Source: Streptomyces sp. NBC_01298
Lineage (GTDB): Bacteria > Actinomycetota > Actinomycetes > Streptomycetales > Streptomycetaceae
Assembly (NCBI RefSeq): GCF_035978755.1
Contig: NZ_CP108414.1
Location: 7,688,001 to 7,752,000 of the forward strand
Length of the DNA stretch: 64,000 nucleotides
Reading direction: 5' to 3'
The translations under genes were made by a program, and so were the position numbers. Below the pieces are notes generated by a model that searched no databases, was not told the DNA's origin, and was given only the letters and a program-made list of their open reading frames with translations. Below, piece by piece: positions 35,341 to 44,084 of the stretch (the first letter of the stretch is position 1; every line of letters begins with the position of its first letter).

Positions 35341-35402
35341 ACGTCGAACCGGCGATGTGACAGGGAACGCGCGCATTCCCTGTCGCTTTTCTGGTTCGAC
35401 GT
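35341..35402. promoter_or_regulatory. Nested perfect dyad in the divergent gap of the sigma/YCII operon
   Basis: Four blocks with equal 8-base spacers: ACGTCGAACC (35341) - N8 - GACAGGGAA (35359) - N8 - TTCCCTGTC (35376) - N8 - GGTTCGACGT (35393). The outer and inner pairs are each perfect inverted repeats. Read outward in both directions this gives two identical half-modules TTCCCTGTC-N8-GGTTCGACGT, facing the YCII-sigma operon and the DUF998 gene. The TGTC and CGAC cores resemble reported ECF42 promoter elements, though the spacing is shorter than a normal -35/-10. Alternatively it is an operator for a dimeric or tetrameric regulator. Confidence 0.75.
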
Positions 35403-35455
35403 ATCAGCGAGAACCGAACGAGAGCCGCGTACGACGAACCCGAGAGGCACCCGCC

Positions 35456-36142
35456 ATGAGCACCCAGGCCCCCACCGCCACCGCCACCCGCTCCTCCTCC
35501 GCTTCCTCTTCCTCCTCCGCCGCCACCACCCGCGCCCTGCTCACCTGCGCCGTCGTGGCCTCACCGCTGTGGGCGGCCGTCTCCCTGACCCAGGCCGCGA
35601 CCCGGCAGGGCTTCGACATCACCCGCCACCCGCTGAGCGCGCTGAGCAACGGAAGCCTCGGCTGGCTCCAGATCACCAACTTCCTGCTCGCCGGAGCCCT
35701 CCTCGCCCTCGGGGCGACCGGCCTGCGCCGGGTCCTCGGCGGTACCCCGGGAGGCACCTGGGCGCCACGGCTGGTCCGGATCGCCGGCATCGGCATGATC
35801 GCCGCCGGAGCCTTCGTGATGGACCCGATCGACGGCTTCCCCGCGGGAGCCCCCTCCGCGCAGACCGCCACGCTCACCTGGCACAGCTACGCCCACTTCG
35901 CCGCGGGGTCGGTCACCTTCACCTCGCTGATCGCCGCCTGCTACGTCCTTGTCCGGCACTTCGGCCGGGCCGGGAACCGCCGCTACGCGATCGCCTCCCG
36001 GGTGGCCGGTACCGCCCTGCTGATCGGCAACGGCTGGGCGATGGCCGGCGGCCGGGCCGGCACCCTGACCCTGGCCGTCGGAGCCGTCACGGCGCTGCTC
36101 TGGATCTCCGTGGTGGCCCTGCGCGGCCGCCGCGGCGTCTGA
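35456..36142 (+). CDS. DUF998 family membrane protein
   Basis: 228 aa with six predicted helices. Family landmarks are HPLSALSNGSLGWLQITNFLLAGALLALGA, DPIDGFPAG and LTWHSYAHFAAGSVTF. The N-terminus is Ser/Thr/Ala-rich. DUF998 proteins are integral membrane proteins of unknown function. The gene is divergent from the YCII-sigma operon across the nested dyad, so it is a good candidate target of this ECF42-type sigma factor. A clean terminator follows. Confidence 0.88.
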   Translation: MSTQAPTATATRSSSASSSSSAATTRALLTCAVVASPLWAAVSLTQAATRQGFDITRHPLSALSNGSLGWLQITNFLLAGALLALGATGLRRVLGGTPGGTWAPRLVRIAGIGMIAAGAFVMDPIDGFPAGAPSAQTATLTWHSYAHFAAGSVTFTSLIAACYVLVRHFGRAGNRRYAIASRVAGTALLIGNGWAMAGGRAGTLTLAVGAVTALLWISVVALRGRRGV

Positions 36143-36159
36143 ACGGACGGGGCACCCGG

Positions 36160-36188
36160 CCGTGGGGCGAGCGCCGCTCGCCCCACGG
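36160..36188 (+). terminator. Terminator after the DUF998 gene
   Basis: CCGTGGGGCGAGC (36160-36172) and GCTCGCCCCACGG (36176-36188) form a perfect 13-bp stem with a 3-base loop, 17 bases past the stop. It separates the gene from the Ser/Thr kinase promoter. Confidence 0.8.
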
Positions 36189-36233
36189 GCGTGCGTGTGG
36201 ATCACTCGATAGACTTGCGGCGGGAGGCGCCTG

Positions 36234-37226
36234 ATGGGCACGGCAGCGAACCGGGGCCTTTACACGGGACGGGCCTCCGGTCTGATCGGACAGCAGATCG
36301 CCGGCTACCGGATCGAGCGCATCATCGGCCGGGGCGGCATGGCCGTCGTCTATCAGGCGAAGGACCTGCGCCTGGACCGTACGGTCGCGCTCAAGCTGAT
36401 CGCCCCGGAGCGCGTCCGGGACGAGGTCTTCCGGCGCCGCTTCGCCCACGAATCCCGGGTCGCCGCGAGGATCGAGCACCCGCACATCGTGCCCGTCTTC
36501 GAAGCGGGGGAGACCGACGGGGTCCTGTACATCGCCATGCGGTACGTGATCGGACCGGACCTGAGGACCCTGCTGGACCGGGAGGGCCCGCTGCCCGTCC
36601 CGACCGCGCTGCGCATCGCCGCCCAGGTGGCCTCCGCGCTCGACGCCGCCCACGAGCACGAGCTGGTGCACCGGGACGTCAAACCCGCCAACATCCTGGT
36701 CGCCGAGGGCACCGACAGCGACCACCCGGAGCACGTCTACCTCACGGACTTCGGACTGACGAAGAAATCGCTGGCCCTCACCGGGTTCACCACGGCCGGC
36801 GAGTTCGTCGGCACGATCGACTACGTGGCGCCGGAACAGATCTCGGGGCGCCCGGTCGACGGCAGGTGCGACGTCTACAGCCTGGGCTGTGTCGTCTACG
36901 AGTCCCTCGCCGGCGGGCCGCCCTTCGTCCGGGACGACGCCCCCGCGCTGCTGTGGGCGCACCAGTACGAGAAGCCGCCTCCCCTGACGGAGAAGCGGCC
37001 CGATATCGCGTCGGCTGCCGACGAGGTGCTGGCGAAGGCCCTGGCGAAGGCCCCGGAGGACCGTTACGACTCCTGTCTGGAATTCGTGGCGGCGCTGCGT
37101 GCGGCCACCGCCACTGCTGCTGCCGCACCGGCCCGGCGGGCCGCTCCAGGGCCCGCGGAAGCGGGGAGCCAGGCGCCGCCCAGGGAGCCCCCGGACTGGG
37201 CCAGGCCGGTGTTCACAGACCCATAG
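36234..37226 (+). CDS. Soluble Hanks-type Ser/Thr protein kinase
   Basis: 330 aa. All kinase landmarks are present: glycine loop IIGRGGMAVVYQA, ATP-binding Lys in VALKLI, catalytic loop LVHRDVKPANIL, LTDFGLTKK (DFG), APE as YVAPEQI, and the CDVYSLGCVVYE helix. There is no transmembrane helix or extracellular sensor; the C-terminal ~50 residues are Pro/Ala-rich and disordered. ATG 36234 has GGGAGG six bases upstream. The 3' end overlaps the convergent LuxR gene by 14 bases. A PAS-GAF-PP2C phosphatase gene is next but one, suggesting a kinase/phosphatase signalling group. Confidence 0.94.
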   Translation: MGTAANRGLYTGRASGLIGQQIAGYRIERIIGRGGMAVVYQAKDLRLDRTVALKLIAPERVRDEVFRRRFAHESRVAARIEHPHIVPVFEAGETDGVLYIAMRYVIGPDLRTLLDREGPLPVPTALRIAAQVASALDAAHEHELVHRDVKPANILVAEGTDSDHPEHVYLTDFGLTKKSLALTGFTTAGEFVGTIDYVAPEQISGRPVDGRCDVYSLGCVVYESLAGGPPFVRDDAPALLWAHQYEKPPPLTEKRPDIASAADEVLAKALAKAPEDRYDSCLEFVAALRAATATAAAAPARRAAPGPAEAGSQAPPREPPDWARPVFTDP

Positions 37227-37479
37227 AGATGGCCAGGCGGGTCATCTCCGCCGTGGTGTTGATGTTCAGCTTGGCCCGGATGCGGCGCAGGTAGGCGTCG
37301 ACCGTGTGCTTGGAGAGTCCCATCGAGCGGGCCGTCTGCACGTAGGTGCGGCCGGCGGCGATGTGGCGCAGGGCCTCCTGCTCGCGCGGGGCGAGAACGG
37401 CGGCGGGGGCTTCGGCTTCGGTGTGCGGTGCGACCAGGGTGAGGCTCATGGGACTTCCTCCGGCATCGGGCTCGGTCAT
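37213..37479 (-). CDS. Small LuxR-type HTH regulator
   Basis: About 88 aa, essentially a single LuxR/NarL HTH domain: LAPREQEALRHIAAGRTYVQTARSMGLSKHTVDAYLRRIRAKLNINTTAEMTRLAISMGL. A short N-terminus has no receiver or ligand domain. ATG 37479 is the likely start; GTG 37482 and ATG 37449 are alternatives. It overlaps the convergent kinase gene end. Activity would depend on partner proteins or on phosphorylation, possibly by the neighbouring kinase, which is inference. Confidence 0.85.
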   Translation of the reverse strand: MTEPDAGGSPMSLTLVAPHTEAEAPAAVLAPREQEALRHIAAGRTYVQTARSMGLSKHTVDAYLRRIRAKLNINTTAEMTRLAISMGL

Positions 37480-37619
37480 CACGGCTGCTCGCACCTTTGA
37501 AAGCAGAAGACATATCCACGAATGTGGGTGTATGTCCGTGTTAAAGAGCATGTCGGGGGTAGTTCATCGGTCTGTCCGTCATCCGTCACGGGCGCGTAAC
37601 AGGGCAGGGGAGAAGGTCC

Positions 37620-40097
37620 TCAGAAGTCGACGAGGGACTGCTCGGCCCAGATGGTCTTGCCGACGAGGGTGTGCCGGGTGCCCCAGCGCTGGGTGAGCTG
37701 CGCGACCAGCAGCAGCCCGCGCCCTCCCTCGTCGAAGATCCGGGCACGCCGCATGTGCGGGGCGGTCCCGCTCGCGTCCGAAACCTCGCTGATCAGCGTG
37801 GTGCCCTCGTGGATCAGCCGCAGCTGCACGGGCGGCGAGCCGTAGCGGATGGCGTTGGTGACCAGTTCGCTGACCACGAGCTCGGTGACGAAGGCGGCCT
37901 CCTCCAGCCCCCAGGCGGCCAGCTGGTCGGTGGCGTTGCGGCGGGCCTGCGCGACGAAGGAGGGATCGGAGGGCAGGTCCCAGACGGCCACCTTGTCCGT
38001 GTGCAGCGCCCGGGTCCGGGCGACGAGCAGGGCCACGTCGTCATCGGGGCGGTGGGTCAGCATCGTCGTCAGTATCCGGTCGCAGACGGTGTCCAGGCTG
38101 GAGGCGGGCCGGATCAGCGCCGCCAGCATGCCGTCCAGGGCCTCGTCGATGTCGTGCTCGCGGGCCTGGAGGAGCCCGTCGGTGTACAGCGCGAGGAGGC
38201 TGCCCTCGGGAAGGTCTACCTCGACGGTCTCGAAGGGCAGGCCCCCCAGGCCCAGCGGGGGTCCCGCCGGGACGTCGAGGAGGTACGCGGAGCCCTCGGG
38301 GGAGACCACGGCGGGCGGGGGGTGACCGGCCCGGGCGGCGGTGCACCGGCGGGTCACCGGGTCGTAGACCACGTACAGGCAGGTGGTGCCGATGCCCCCG
38401 GCCGTCTCCCCGCCCGTCTCGTCCGACGCCAGGTGGATGATCAGGTCGTCGAGGTGGGTGAGCAGCTCGTCGGGCGGCAGGTCCACGTCCGCCAGCGTGC
38501 GCACCGCGGTGCGCAGCCGGCCCATGGTGGCGGAGGCGCGCATGCCGTGGCCGACGACATCGCCCACGACCAGGGCCACCCGGGCCCCGGACAGCGGGAT
38601 CACGTCGAACCAGTCGCCGCCCACACCGGCCTCGCCGACGCTGGGCAGGTAGCGGGAGGCGATCTCCAGCGCCGACTGCACGGGCAGCGTGTGCGGGAGC
38701 AGGCTGCGCTGCAGCGTCATCGTGGTGGTGTGCTCCCGGACGGTCCTGCGCGCCCGGTGGATGCCGGTGGCGGCCCGGGCCGTGAGCTCCTCGGCCAGCC
38801 GCAGGTCCTCCAGGTCGAAGGGCTCCCGGCCCTGCTGACGGCTGAAGAGGGCCAGCCCGACGGTGACCCGGCCGTCGCGCAGCGGCACCAGCATCATCGA
38901 ATGGGTCCCGTGCTCACCGATCCAGCCCGCCCCGGGATCCTGCGCGACCCACCGGGCGACGGCCGGGTCGGCGGTCCCGTACACCGCGCCCCGCCCCGCG
39001 GCCAGGCACTCCGCGGGGGGCGACAGCGCCGGGTAGACGGCACTGTCCCCGACAGCGAACCGGGCCTCCTGGCTCCCGCCGAGGACCGACCGCACGGCGC
39101 TGCGGGACACCGTGAGCGGCCCCGCCCCGGGCACCGGGGTCTCGCCGCGCGCGGAGGGTTCCAGCAGGTCGACGACGGCGAAGTCGGCGAGCCGGGGGAC
39201 GGCCGCGTCGGCCAGTTCCTGCGCGGTACGGGCACTGTCCGGCGGGGTGTCGACGCGCGCACCGGCCAGGGTCGGCGGGAGCGGCTGCCGCGGGGCGGGG
39301 TCACCGGCCGGCCTGTCCTGCGCGCTCAGGTAAACCGCCCGTACCCGGCCGTCCGGACCCGGTACGGGGGCCAGCGAGGTCGCCCAGCCGTGCGCGGCGC
39401 CCGCGCCGGGCGGCCGGACGAAGCCGTCCACGGCCTGCGGCTCGCCCGTCTCCAGCACCCGGCGCATCCCCCGCTCGGTCTCCTCGCTCACCGGGTCGGG
39501 GGCGATCTCCGACAGGCGCAGCCCGCGCATCTCGGCCTCCGTGAGGGAGAGCGCGCCGTGCATGCCCGCGTTCGCCCGGACCAGCCGCAGGTCCTCGTCG
39601 AAGACCGCCATGGCGCAAGGGGACCGGTCGAAGGCCCATTCACCCAGCGGCCCCTCCCAGGAGGCGTCGGGCGCCCCCGCCACGGCGGACACCACGAACC
39701 ACTCGGCCGCCCCGCCGAGTGTCGCCCTGCGGTGCGCGAGCAGCGCCGCGTCCAGTCGGCGGCCGTCCCGGTGGCGCAGCGGGACGGTGCCGCTCCACCG
39801 CTCCTGCCCGGGCGCGACCGGCCGCGCCGCAGGACCCGTACCGCCGGATCCGGCGGGCCCGCCGGATCGGTCGGACCGGTCCGCGAGCAGGTCCGCGGCG
39901 GGCCGCCCCACGACCTCCGAGGACGCGTAGCCGAGCAGCCGGCGGGCCTCCTCGCTCCACCCGGTCACGACGCCCTGGTCGCTGACGGTGGCCGTGGCCG
40001 TGTACGAGGCCCCGGGGGAGGCGTGCACCGGGGCCTCCGGGGAGGCGTGCGTCGTCCGGGCCGCCCGCTCACCGGGAGGGGTGGGAAGTTGCTCCAT
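37620..40097 (-). CDS. PAS-PAS-GAF-PP2C phosphatase with C-terminal anti-sigma-type ATPase
   Basis: 825 aa, cytosolic. Order: PAS 1 (~30-130: DQGVVTGWSEEARRLLGYASSEVVGRPAADLL); PAS 2 (~150-260: FDRSPCAMAVFDEDLRLVRANAGM); GAF (~280-440: HSMMLVPLRDGRVTVGLALFSR); SpoIIE/RsbU phosphatase (~460-680: VGGDWFDVIPLSG, VGDVVGHGMRASATMGRLR, AGHPPPAVV, LALYTDGLLQAREHD, DDDVALLVAR); HATPase of the RsbW type (~700-820: VTELVVSELVTNAIRYG, DEGGRGLLLVAQL). It is a single-protein sensor-phosphatase-kinase switch typical of Streptomyces sigma-B-type networks. The anti-sigma partner is not adjacent. Confidence 0.94.
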   Translation of the reverse strand: MEQLPTPPGERAARTTHASPEAPVHASPGASYTATATVSDQGVVTGWSEEARRLLGYASSEVVGRPAADLLADRSDRSGGPAGSGGTGPAARPVAPGQERWSGTVPLRHRDGRRLDAALLAHRRATLGGAAEWFVVSAVAGAPDASWEGPLGEWAFDRSPCAMAVFDEDLRLVRANAGMHGALSLTEAEMRGLRLSEIAPDPVSEETERGMRRVLETGEPQAVDGFVRPPGAGAAHGWATSLAPVPGPDGRVRAVYLSAQDRPAGDPAPRQPLPPTLAGARVDTPPDSARTAQELADAAVPRLADFAVVDLLEPSARGETPVPGAGPLTVSRSAVRSVLGGSQEARFAVGDSAVYPALSPPAECLAAGRGAVYGTADPAVARWVAQDPGAGWIGEHGTHSMMLVPLRDGRVTVGLALFSRQQGREPFDLEDLRLAEELTARAATGIHRARRTVREHTTTMTLQRSLLPHTLPVQSALEIASRYLPSVGEAGVGGDWFDVIPLSGARVALVVGDVVGHGMRASATMGRLRTAVRTLADVDLPPDELLTHLDDLIIHLASDETGGETAGGIGTTCLYVVYDPVTRRCTAARAGHPPPAVVSPEGSAYLLDVPAGPPLGLGGLPFETVEVDLPEGSLLALYTDGLLQAREHDIDEALDGMLAALIRPASSLDTVCDRILTTMLTHRPDDDVALLVARTRALHTDKVAVWDLPSDPSFVAQARRNATDQLAAWGLEEAAFVTELVVSELVTNAIRYGSPPVQLRLIHEGTTLISEVSDASGTAPHMRRARIFDEGGRGLLLVAQLTQRWGTRHTLVGKTIWAEQSLVDF

Positions 40098-40232
40098 CGC
40101 CGCTCATCTCGCCTTCGCTGGCCAGGGGCTCCACTGACAAGCATCATCCGGAGCGGCAAGGAGCACCAACGCAGTGCGGTCACCTGCCCGGGTGCCGCCC
40201 TTCGGGCGACGACGGGAGTTCGACGACAGGCC

Positions 40233-42050
40233 CTAGACCGGCCGGTCCGGGAGCCCGCGCTCCCGCGCGGGGACCACCGCGCGCGGATCGACCGGGGCGC
40301 CCAGGACCGCGAGCCGGGCGAGCGCCAGGACGAAGCTGCGTCCGTCGTCCGGCACCTCCCCGGTGACGGGGACGAGGTGGACGTCGCCGTGGCCGGGCAG
40401 GATCCGGCGGACCGCGGCCAGCAGCGAGTCCCCGCCGGCGACCTGGAGGAAGACGCGGGCCCCCTGGCCGTAGGCGGTGCGGACGGCATCGTCGAAGCGG
40501 ACCGGCGCCGAGGCCTGCCGGATCCACAGGGCGCGCAGCCGCTCGGGGTCGGTGCAGACCTCCGCGTTCACGGACGACACGAAGGGCACGGCGGGGACGG
40601 CGATGCGGCGGGTGGCGAGGCCCGGGCGCAGGGCCTCCTCCGCGCGGAGCCCGGTCGCGGCCCGCCGCAGGGCCGCGCCCCGGTGCACCAGCAGCCGGAC
40701 GGCGTCCACGTGGGTCAGCGCCCCGGCCGCGGCGGCGGCCGCGAACTCGCCCGAGTCGTGGCCCAGGACGAGGTCGGGGCTGATCCCGCAGTCGGCGAGG
40801 ACGCGGGTGGCGGCGATCTGGACGGTGCCGAGCAGCGGCAGGCACACCTCGCTGGCGGCGAGCCTGCGCCCGAGCTCCCCGTTGTCCACGGGGAACACGT
40901 GGGAGACCCCGGACGTCTGCGACGTCCGGTACGCGGAGGCCTCGCCGTACAGCAGGTCGGCCAGGTCGAAGCCGAGGTCGGCCCGGGCCACGGCGCTCAG
41001 GACGCAGACGGCCGACCGGTAGGCGGGGAACCTCGCGTAGAGGTCCCGCATCATGTCCGGACGCTGACTGCCCCGGCCCGGAAAGAGGAAGGCGGTACGC
41101 CGCTGCGCGGCCGGCAGCGGGGCATCGGCGGCGAAGGCGCCGTCGCCGAGGTCGCCCCGGGCTCCGGCGAGGAGCTGCGCGCGGGCGTGGCGCAGCCGCA
41201 GGAGGAGTCCGGCCGTGTCGGTGGCCACGATCGCGAGCCGGGCCACCCGGGGCGCCCGCGCGCCTAGGGCGTGGGCCAGGGCCGCCAGCGGCGTACGGTC
41301 CGCCGCGTCGAGTACGTCGAGTAGCTCGCCGATGTACTGGTCCAGGAGCTCCGGGTTTCCGGCCGAGAGGAAGACGAGCTGGGGCCGGCCGGTGCCGGGG
41401 ACGCCTTCGGTGCCGTGGGCGCCTCCGGTGCTCCCTGTGTCGGTGGCGCGGTCGCCGGTGCTCCCGGTGTCCGTGGCGCGGTCCGGAAACCGGGCGGGGC
41501 CGGCCGCGGGCTCCGGAAACCGGGCGCTCTCCGGGAAGCGGGCGGGGTGGGGGGTCGTGGCCGGCCCCAGGACCACCGCGCGGCGGGGGAGCACCGGAGC
41601 CGACGTGAGCAGCCCCGCGACGGCCGCCGCGGACAGGGGGTGCCCGATCGGGGCCGTGCCCGAGGCGAGGTGGCACAGGGCCAGGTCGTCGTCGGCCGGG
41701 CCGGCGCCCGGGAGCACCGCGTAGACGCGGTGTCCGGCGGCGAGGGCCTCGGCGAGGGGCCGCAGGACGAGGACACCGGCGCCCTCGCCGAGGACGAATC
41801 CGCGGGCCTCCGCGTCGAACGGGTGGCGCACCCCGGTTCCGGAGGGGGCCAGGAGCCCGGAGGAGCCGAGCGGGCTGCCGGGGGCGAGGCCGAGGTGCAC
41901 ACCGCCGACCACGTGGTGCGGGGCGTCGGGGCGGTCCACGGAGGCCCGGTGGCCGGGGATGCAGGGGACGCCGGGGACGCCGGGGGAGCCGGGGACGCCG
42001 GGGACGCCGGGAAAGCGGCGGCCGAGTCCGATGATGGCGATGTCGGTCAT
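40233..42050 (-). CDS. Orphan ketosynthase-acyltransferase relic, probably inactive
   Basis: 605 aa. The N-terminus opens like a type I KS (MTDIAIIGLGRRFPG), continues with a collagen-like GVPGVPG run, and then jumps to the KS segment after the active Cys (VVGGVHLGLAPG..., HPFDAEARGFVLGEGAGVLVLRPLAEA). The Cys-containing loop and HGTGT are absent, but TAPIGHPLSAAAVAGLL is kept. From ~315 an AT domain follows: AFLFPGRGSQRPDMM, LVHRGAALRRA, VPFVSSVNAE, PVRFDDAV. The nucleophile motif GHSxG reads G-H-D-S-G at ~430-434, so the Ser is displaced. No ACP or other PKS gene is near. Either a scaffold or a decayed enzyme. Confidence 0.8.
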   Translation of the reverse strand: MTDIAIIGLGRRFPGVPGVPGSPGVPGVPCIPGHRASVDRPDAPHHVVGGVHLGLAPGSPLGSSGLLAPSGTGVRHPFDAEARGFVLGEGAGVLVLRPLAEALAAGHRVYAVLPGAGPADDDLALCHLASGTAPIGHPLSAAAVAGLLTSAPVLPRRAVVLGPATTPHPARFPESARFPEPAAGPARFPDRATDTGSTGDRATDTGSTGGAHGTEGVPGTGRPQLVFLSAGNPELLDQYIGELLDVLDAADRTPLAALAHALGARAPRVARLAIVATDTAGLLLRLRHARAQLLAGARGDLGDGAFAADAPLPAAQRRTAFLFPGRGSQRPDMMRDLYARFPAYRSAVCVLSAVARADLGFDLADLLYGEASAYRTSQTSGVSHVFPVDNGELGRRLAASEVCLPLLGTVQIAATRVLADCGISPDLVLGHDSGEFAAAAAAGALTHVDAVRLLVHRGAALRRAATGLRAEEALRPGLATRRIAVPAVPFVSSVNAEVCTDPERLRALWIRQASAPVRFDDAVRTAYGQGARVFLQVAGGDSLLAAVRRILPGHGDVHLVPVTGEVPDDGRSFVLALARLAVLGAPVDPRAVVPARERGLPDRPV

Positions 42051-42186
42051 GGTGGTCTGCCTCCGGTCCGGACGGCGTCGTTCCTGCGGTGCGCAGGACG
42101 GTCGCTCTCCACCGTGCCCGGAGGCGGCGCGGGGGCGTAGACCCGGCTATTCGTTACTTGACAGGCGCCGGGTTCAGGTGCCCGGT

Positions 42187-43878
42187 TCAGGTCCCGGGAG
42201 CAGCCGCCGCGGTCGCCTCCTGGAGGTACGCGGCGATCATGGCGAGGTCGTCGGCGATGTCGAGGATGCCGCTCGGATCGGTCGTCGGGGTCGAGGCGCC
42301 GGTGACGCCCGCGTAGAACACGTCGAAGCGGCCGTCGCCCTTGTCGAGGTAGCCGGCGATGGTGATGGCGCCGACGCCCAGGCGGTCGTTGAGGGCGTCC
42401 AGCCCCACCGCGGCGCCGGTTTTGGCGAACACCTTGCCGCGCGCCGGGCAGTCCCGGCAGTTCTCGGCCAGCAGGCCGTCCACCCCGAGGACCGGGAGGG
42501 CCTCGCGGAAGAGGCGCGCCTCGGGCGAGCGCTGCCAGTACGTCAGCATCTGGATCTCCGCCCGCGGCGTGGACCGGTCGACGGGGTTGCCGCCCCGCCC
42601 GTCCAGGAGCTGCACCTGCGCCCGGTCGACCCCGGCCCCGTCCAGGAAGGAGGCCAGGACGGGGAATCCGTCCATGCACGCCTTGCTGCCGGTGGTGACC
42701 GCCATCAGGCACATGCCGCCGAGATTGGCGCCCAGGTTGTGGCTGACCTTGAGGATGAGTTCGGCGTACTCCGCGAAGGGCGGGGAGGTGTACGCGGCCA
42801 CCCGCGCCCGGCCCTCGTACCCGGCGGGCAGCCGGTCCACCGGGTTCCCGCCCGCCGGATCCGCGGTCACGTCCACCCCGGCCCGCTCGAGGGCCTCGAT
42901 CAGCGCGCTCCGGCCGAAGGACGACGGGTCGGTGATGGGGGAGACCTTCAGCACCGGCGCGGCCCCCGCCGCGATCGTGCCGGACAGCCGGATCCGGGTG
43001 CCGTTCTCCGAGGTCGTCACCGTGACGGCCGTGGGCTTGCCCGCCGCCACGGTCTTCACCGTCGAACTGACCCGGTACGGGGCGACCTTGGGCCGCCAGT
43101 CCAGCCGGGCGGGCGCGTCGGCGCGGTCCCCGGGGGTGGTCGTCAGGTCGATGAGGTTGTCGTTGAGGATCAGCGGGGTCGGGGTGGGGACGAGGACCGG
43201 TTCGGGCCGGAAGAGCCGGTCGTCGACGATCACGTTCCCCTCGACGCGGGTGATGCCGGAGTCGCGGACCTGACGGGCGAGGAGGTCGATGCCGGCGAGC
43301 GGGTTCTGCGGGGTCAGCGTGGCGCCGGGGACGTCGTCGGCGTAGGTGTGGTCGAGGTCGGTGAAGGCGACCGTACCGTCGGGGCGGGTCCTGCCGCCCA
43401 TGGTCAGATCGCCCTGGGCGACCAGGGCGAGATCGCCGGTCAGGGTCGCGCCGCGCCGCTCGCCGACCGCGTAGAGCGGGGTCACGAAGCGGTGGTCGGC
43501 GCCGAGGGCGTGCCAGGCGCCGGAGACGCTGAACAGCTTGGCCGTGGATCCGGGGATGAAGAGCTGGTCGGGGAACCGGCTGTGGACGGTCCGCCCGGTC
43601 TCCGGGTCGACCTGGAGCAGCCCCCACTGCGCGTGGGGGTACGCCGGCTTCCGCATGATCTCCGTGATCCGGGGGTCGAGCGGGTCGGAGCCGTCGTTGT
43701 CGGAGCCGTCGTGGTCGGAGCCACCGCTGTCGGAGGGCGAAGGCGTGGGCAGGGGCGTGGGTGCCGGGGCCGTGGCTCCGGCGGCCGCGCCGACGGGCAG
43801 GGCCATGAGCAGGAGAGCGGCGCATCCGGCGGCCACGCGCCGCCGCAGGGGCCGGTGGGGGTGCGTTCCTCGTGGCAC
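42187..43878 (-). CDS. dacB: D-alanyl-D-alanine carboxypeptidase/endopeptidase, PBP4 (S13) type
   Basis: 563 aa, exported by a signal peptide (AAGCAALLLMALPVGAAAG). A Pro/Ser then Asp/Ser-rich linker follows (SDSGGSDHDGSDNDGSD). The S13 penicillin-binding fold has SxxK as PGSTAKLFS, SxN as VSHNLGAN and KTG as FAKTGAAVG, plus the large inserted domain between SxxK and SxN (LILNDNLIDLTTTPGD). It trims or cleaves peptidoglycan cross-links outside the membrane. The gene stands alone; the 206-base gap upstream is shared with a divergent membrane protein gene. Confidence 0.93.
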   Translation of the reverse strand: MPRGTHPHRPLRRRVAAGCAALLLMALPVGAAAGATAPAPTPLPTPSPSDSGGSDHDGSDNDGSDPLDPRITEIMRKPAYPHAQWGLLQVDPETGRTVHSRFPDQLFIPGSTAKLFSVSGAWHALGADHRFVTPLYAVGERRGATLTGDLALVAQGDLTMGGRTRPDGTVAFTDLDHTYADDVPGATLTPQNPLAGIDLLARQVRDSGITRVEGNVIVDDRLFRPEPVLVPTPTPLILNDNLIDLTTTPGDRADAPARLDWRPKVAPYRVSSTVKTVAAGKPTAVTVTTSENGTRIRLSGTIAAGAAPVLKVSPITDPSSFGRSALIEALERAGVDVTADPAGGNPVDRLPAGYEGRARVAAYTSPPFAEYAELILKVSHNLGANLGGMCLMAVTTGSKACMDGFPVLASFLDGAGVDRAQVQLLDGRGGNPVDRSTPRAEIQMLTYWQRSPEARLFREALPVLGVDGLLAENCRDCPARGKVFAKTGAAVGLDALNDRLGVGAITIAGYLDKGDGRFDVFYAGVTGASTPTTDPSGILDIADDLAMIAAYLQEATAAAAPGT

Positions 43879-44084
43879 GGCGAGCCCCGTTCCTCAAGGC
43901 GGCGGGCTCCGGAGGCGTCACCCGGTCGCGTGTACCCGGTACCCGTAGGCCGGGTTCAGCCAGCGTGGCACGGCCCCATCCGGCACGCACCTCGCCCGGA
44001 TCCGGCCACGGCAGGTGCGGTCCGGGGGTGTCGGCGTACGTTGGGAAGGAAGGGGGGCGCGGCCGCGGCAGGAAGGGCTGACCC

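Noticed and set aside
37671..41267. A 1198-codon open frame on the plus strand crossing the phosphatase and KS-AT genes
   Set aside because: It spans two unrelated minus-strand genes and an intergenic gap, with a biased, motif-free product.
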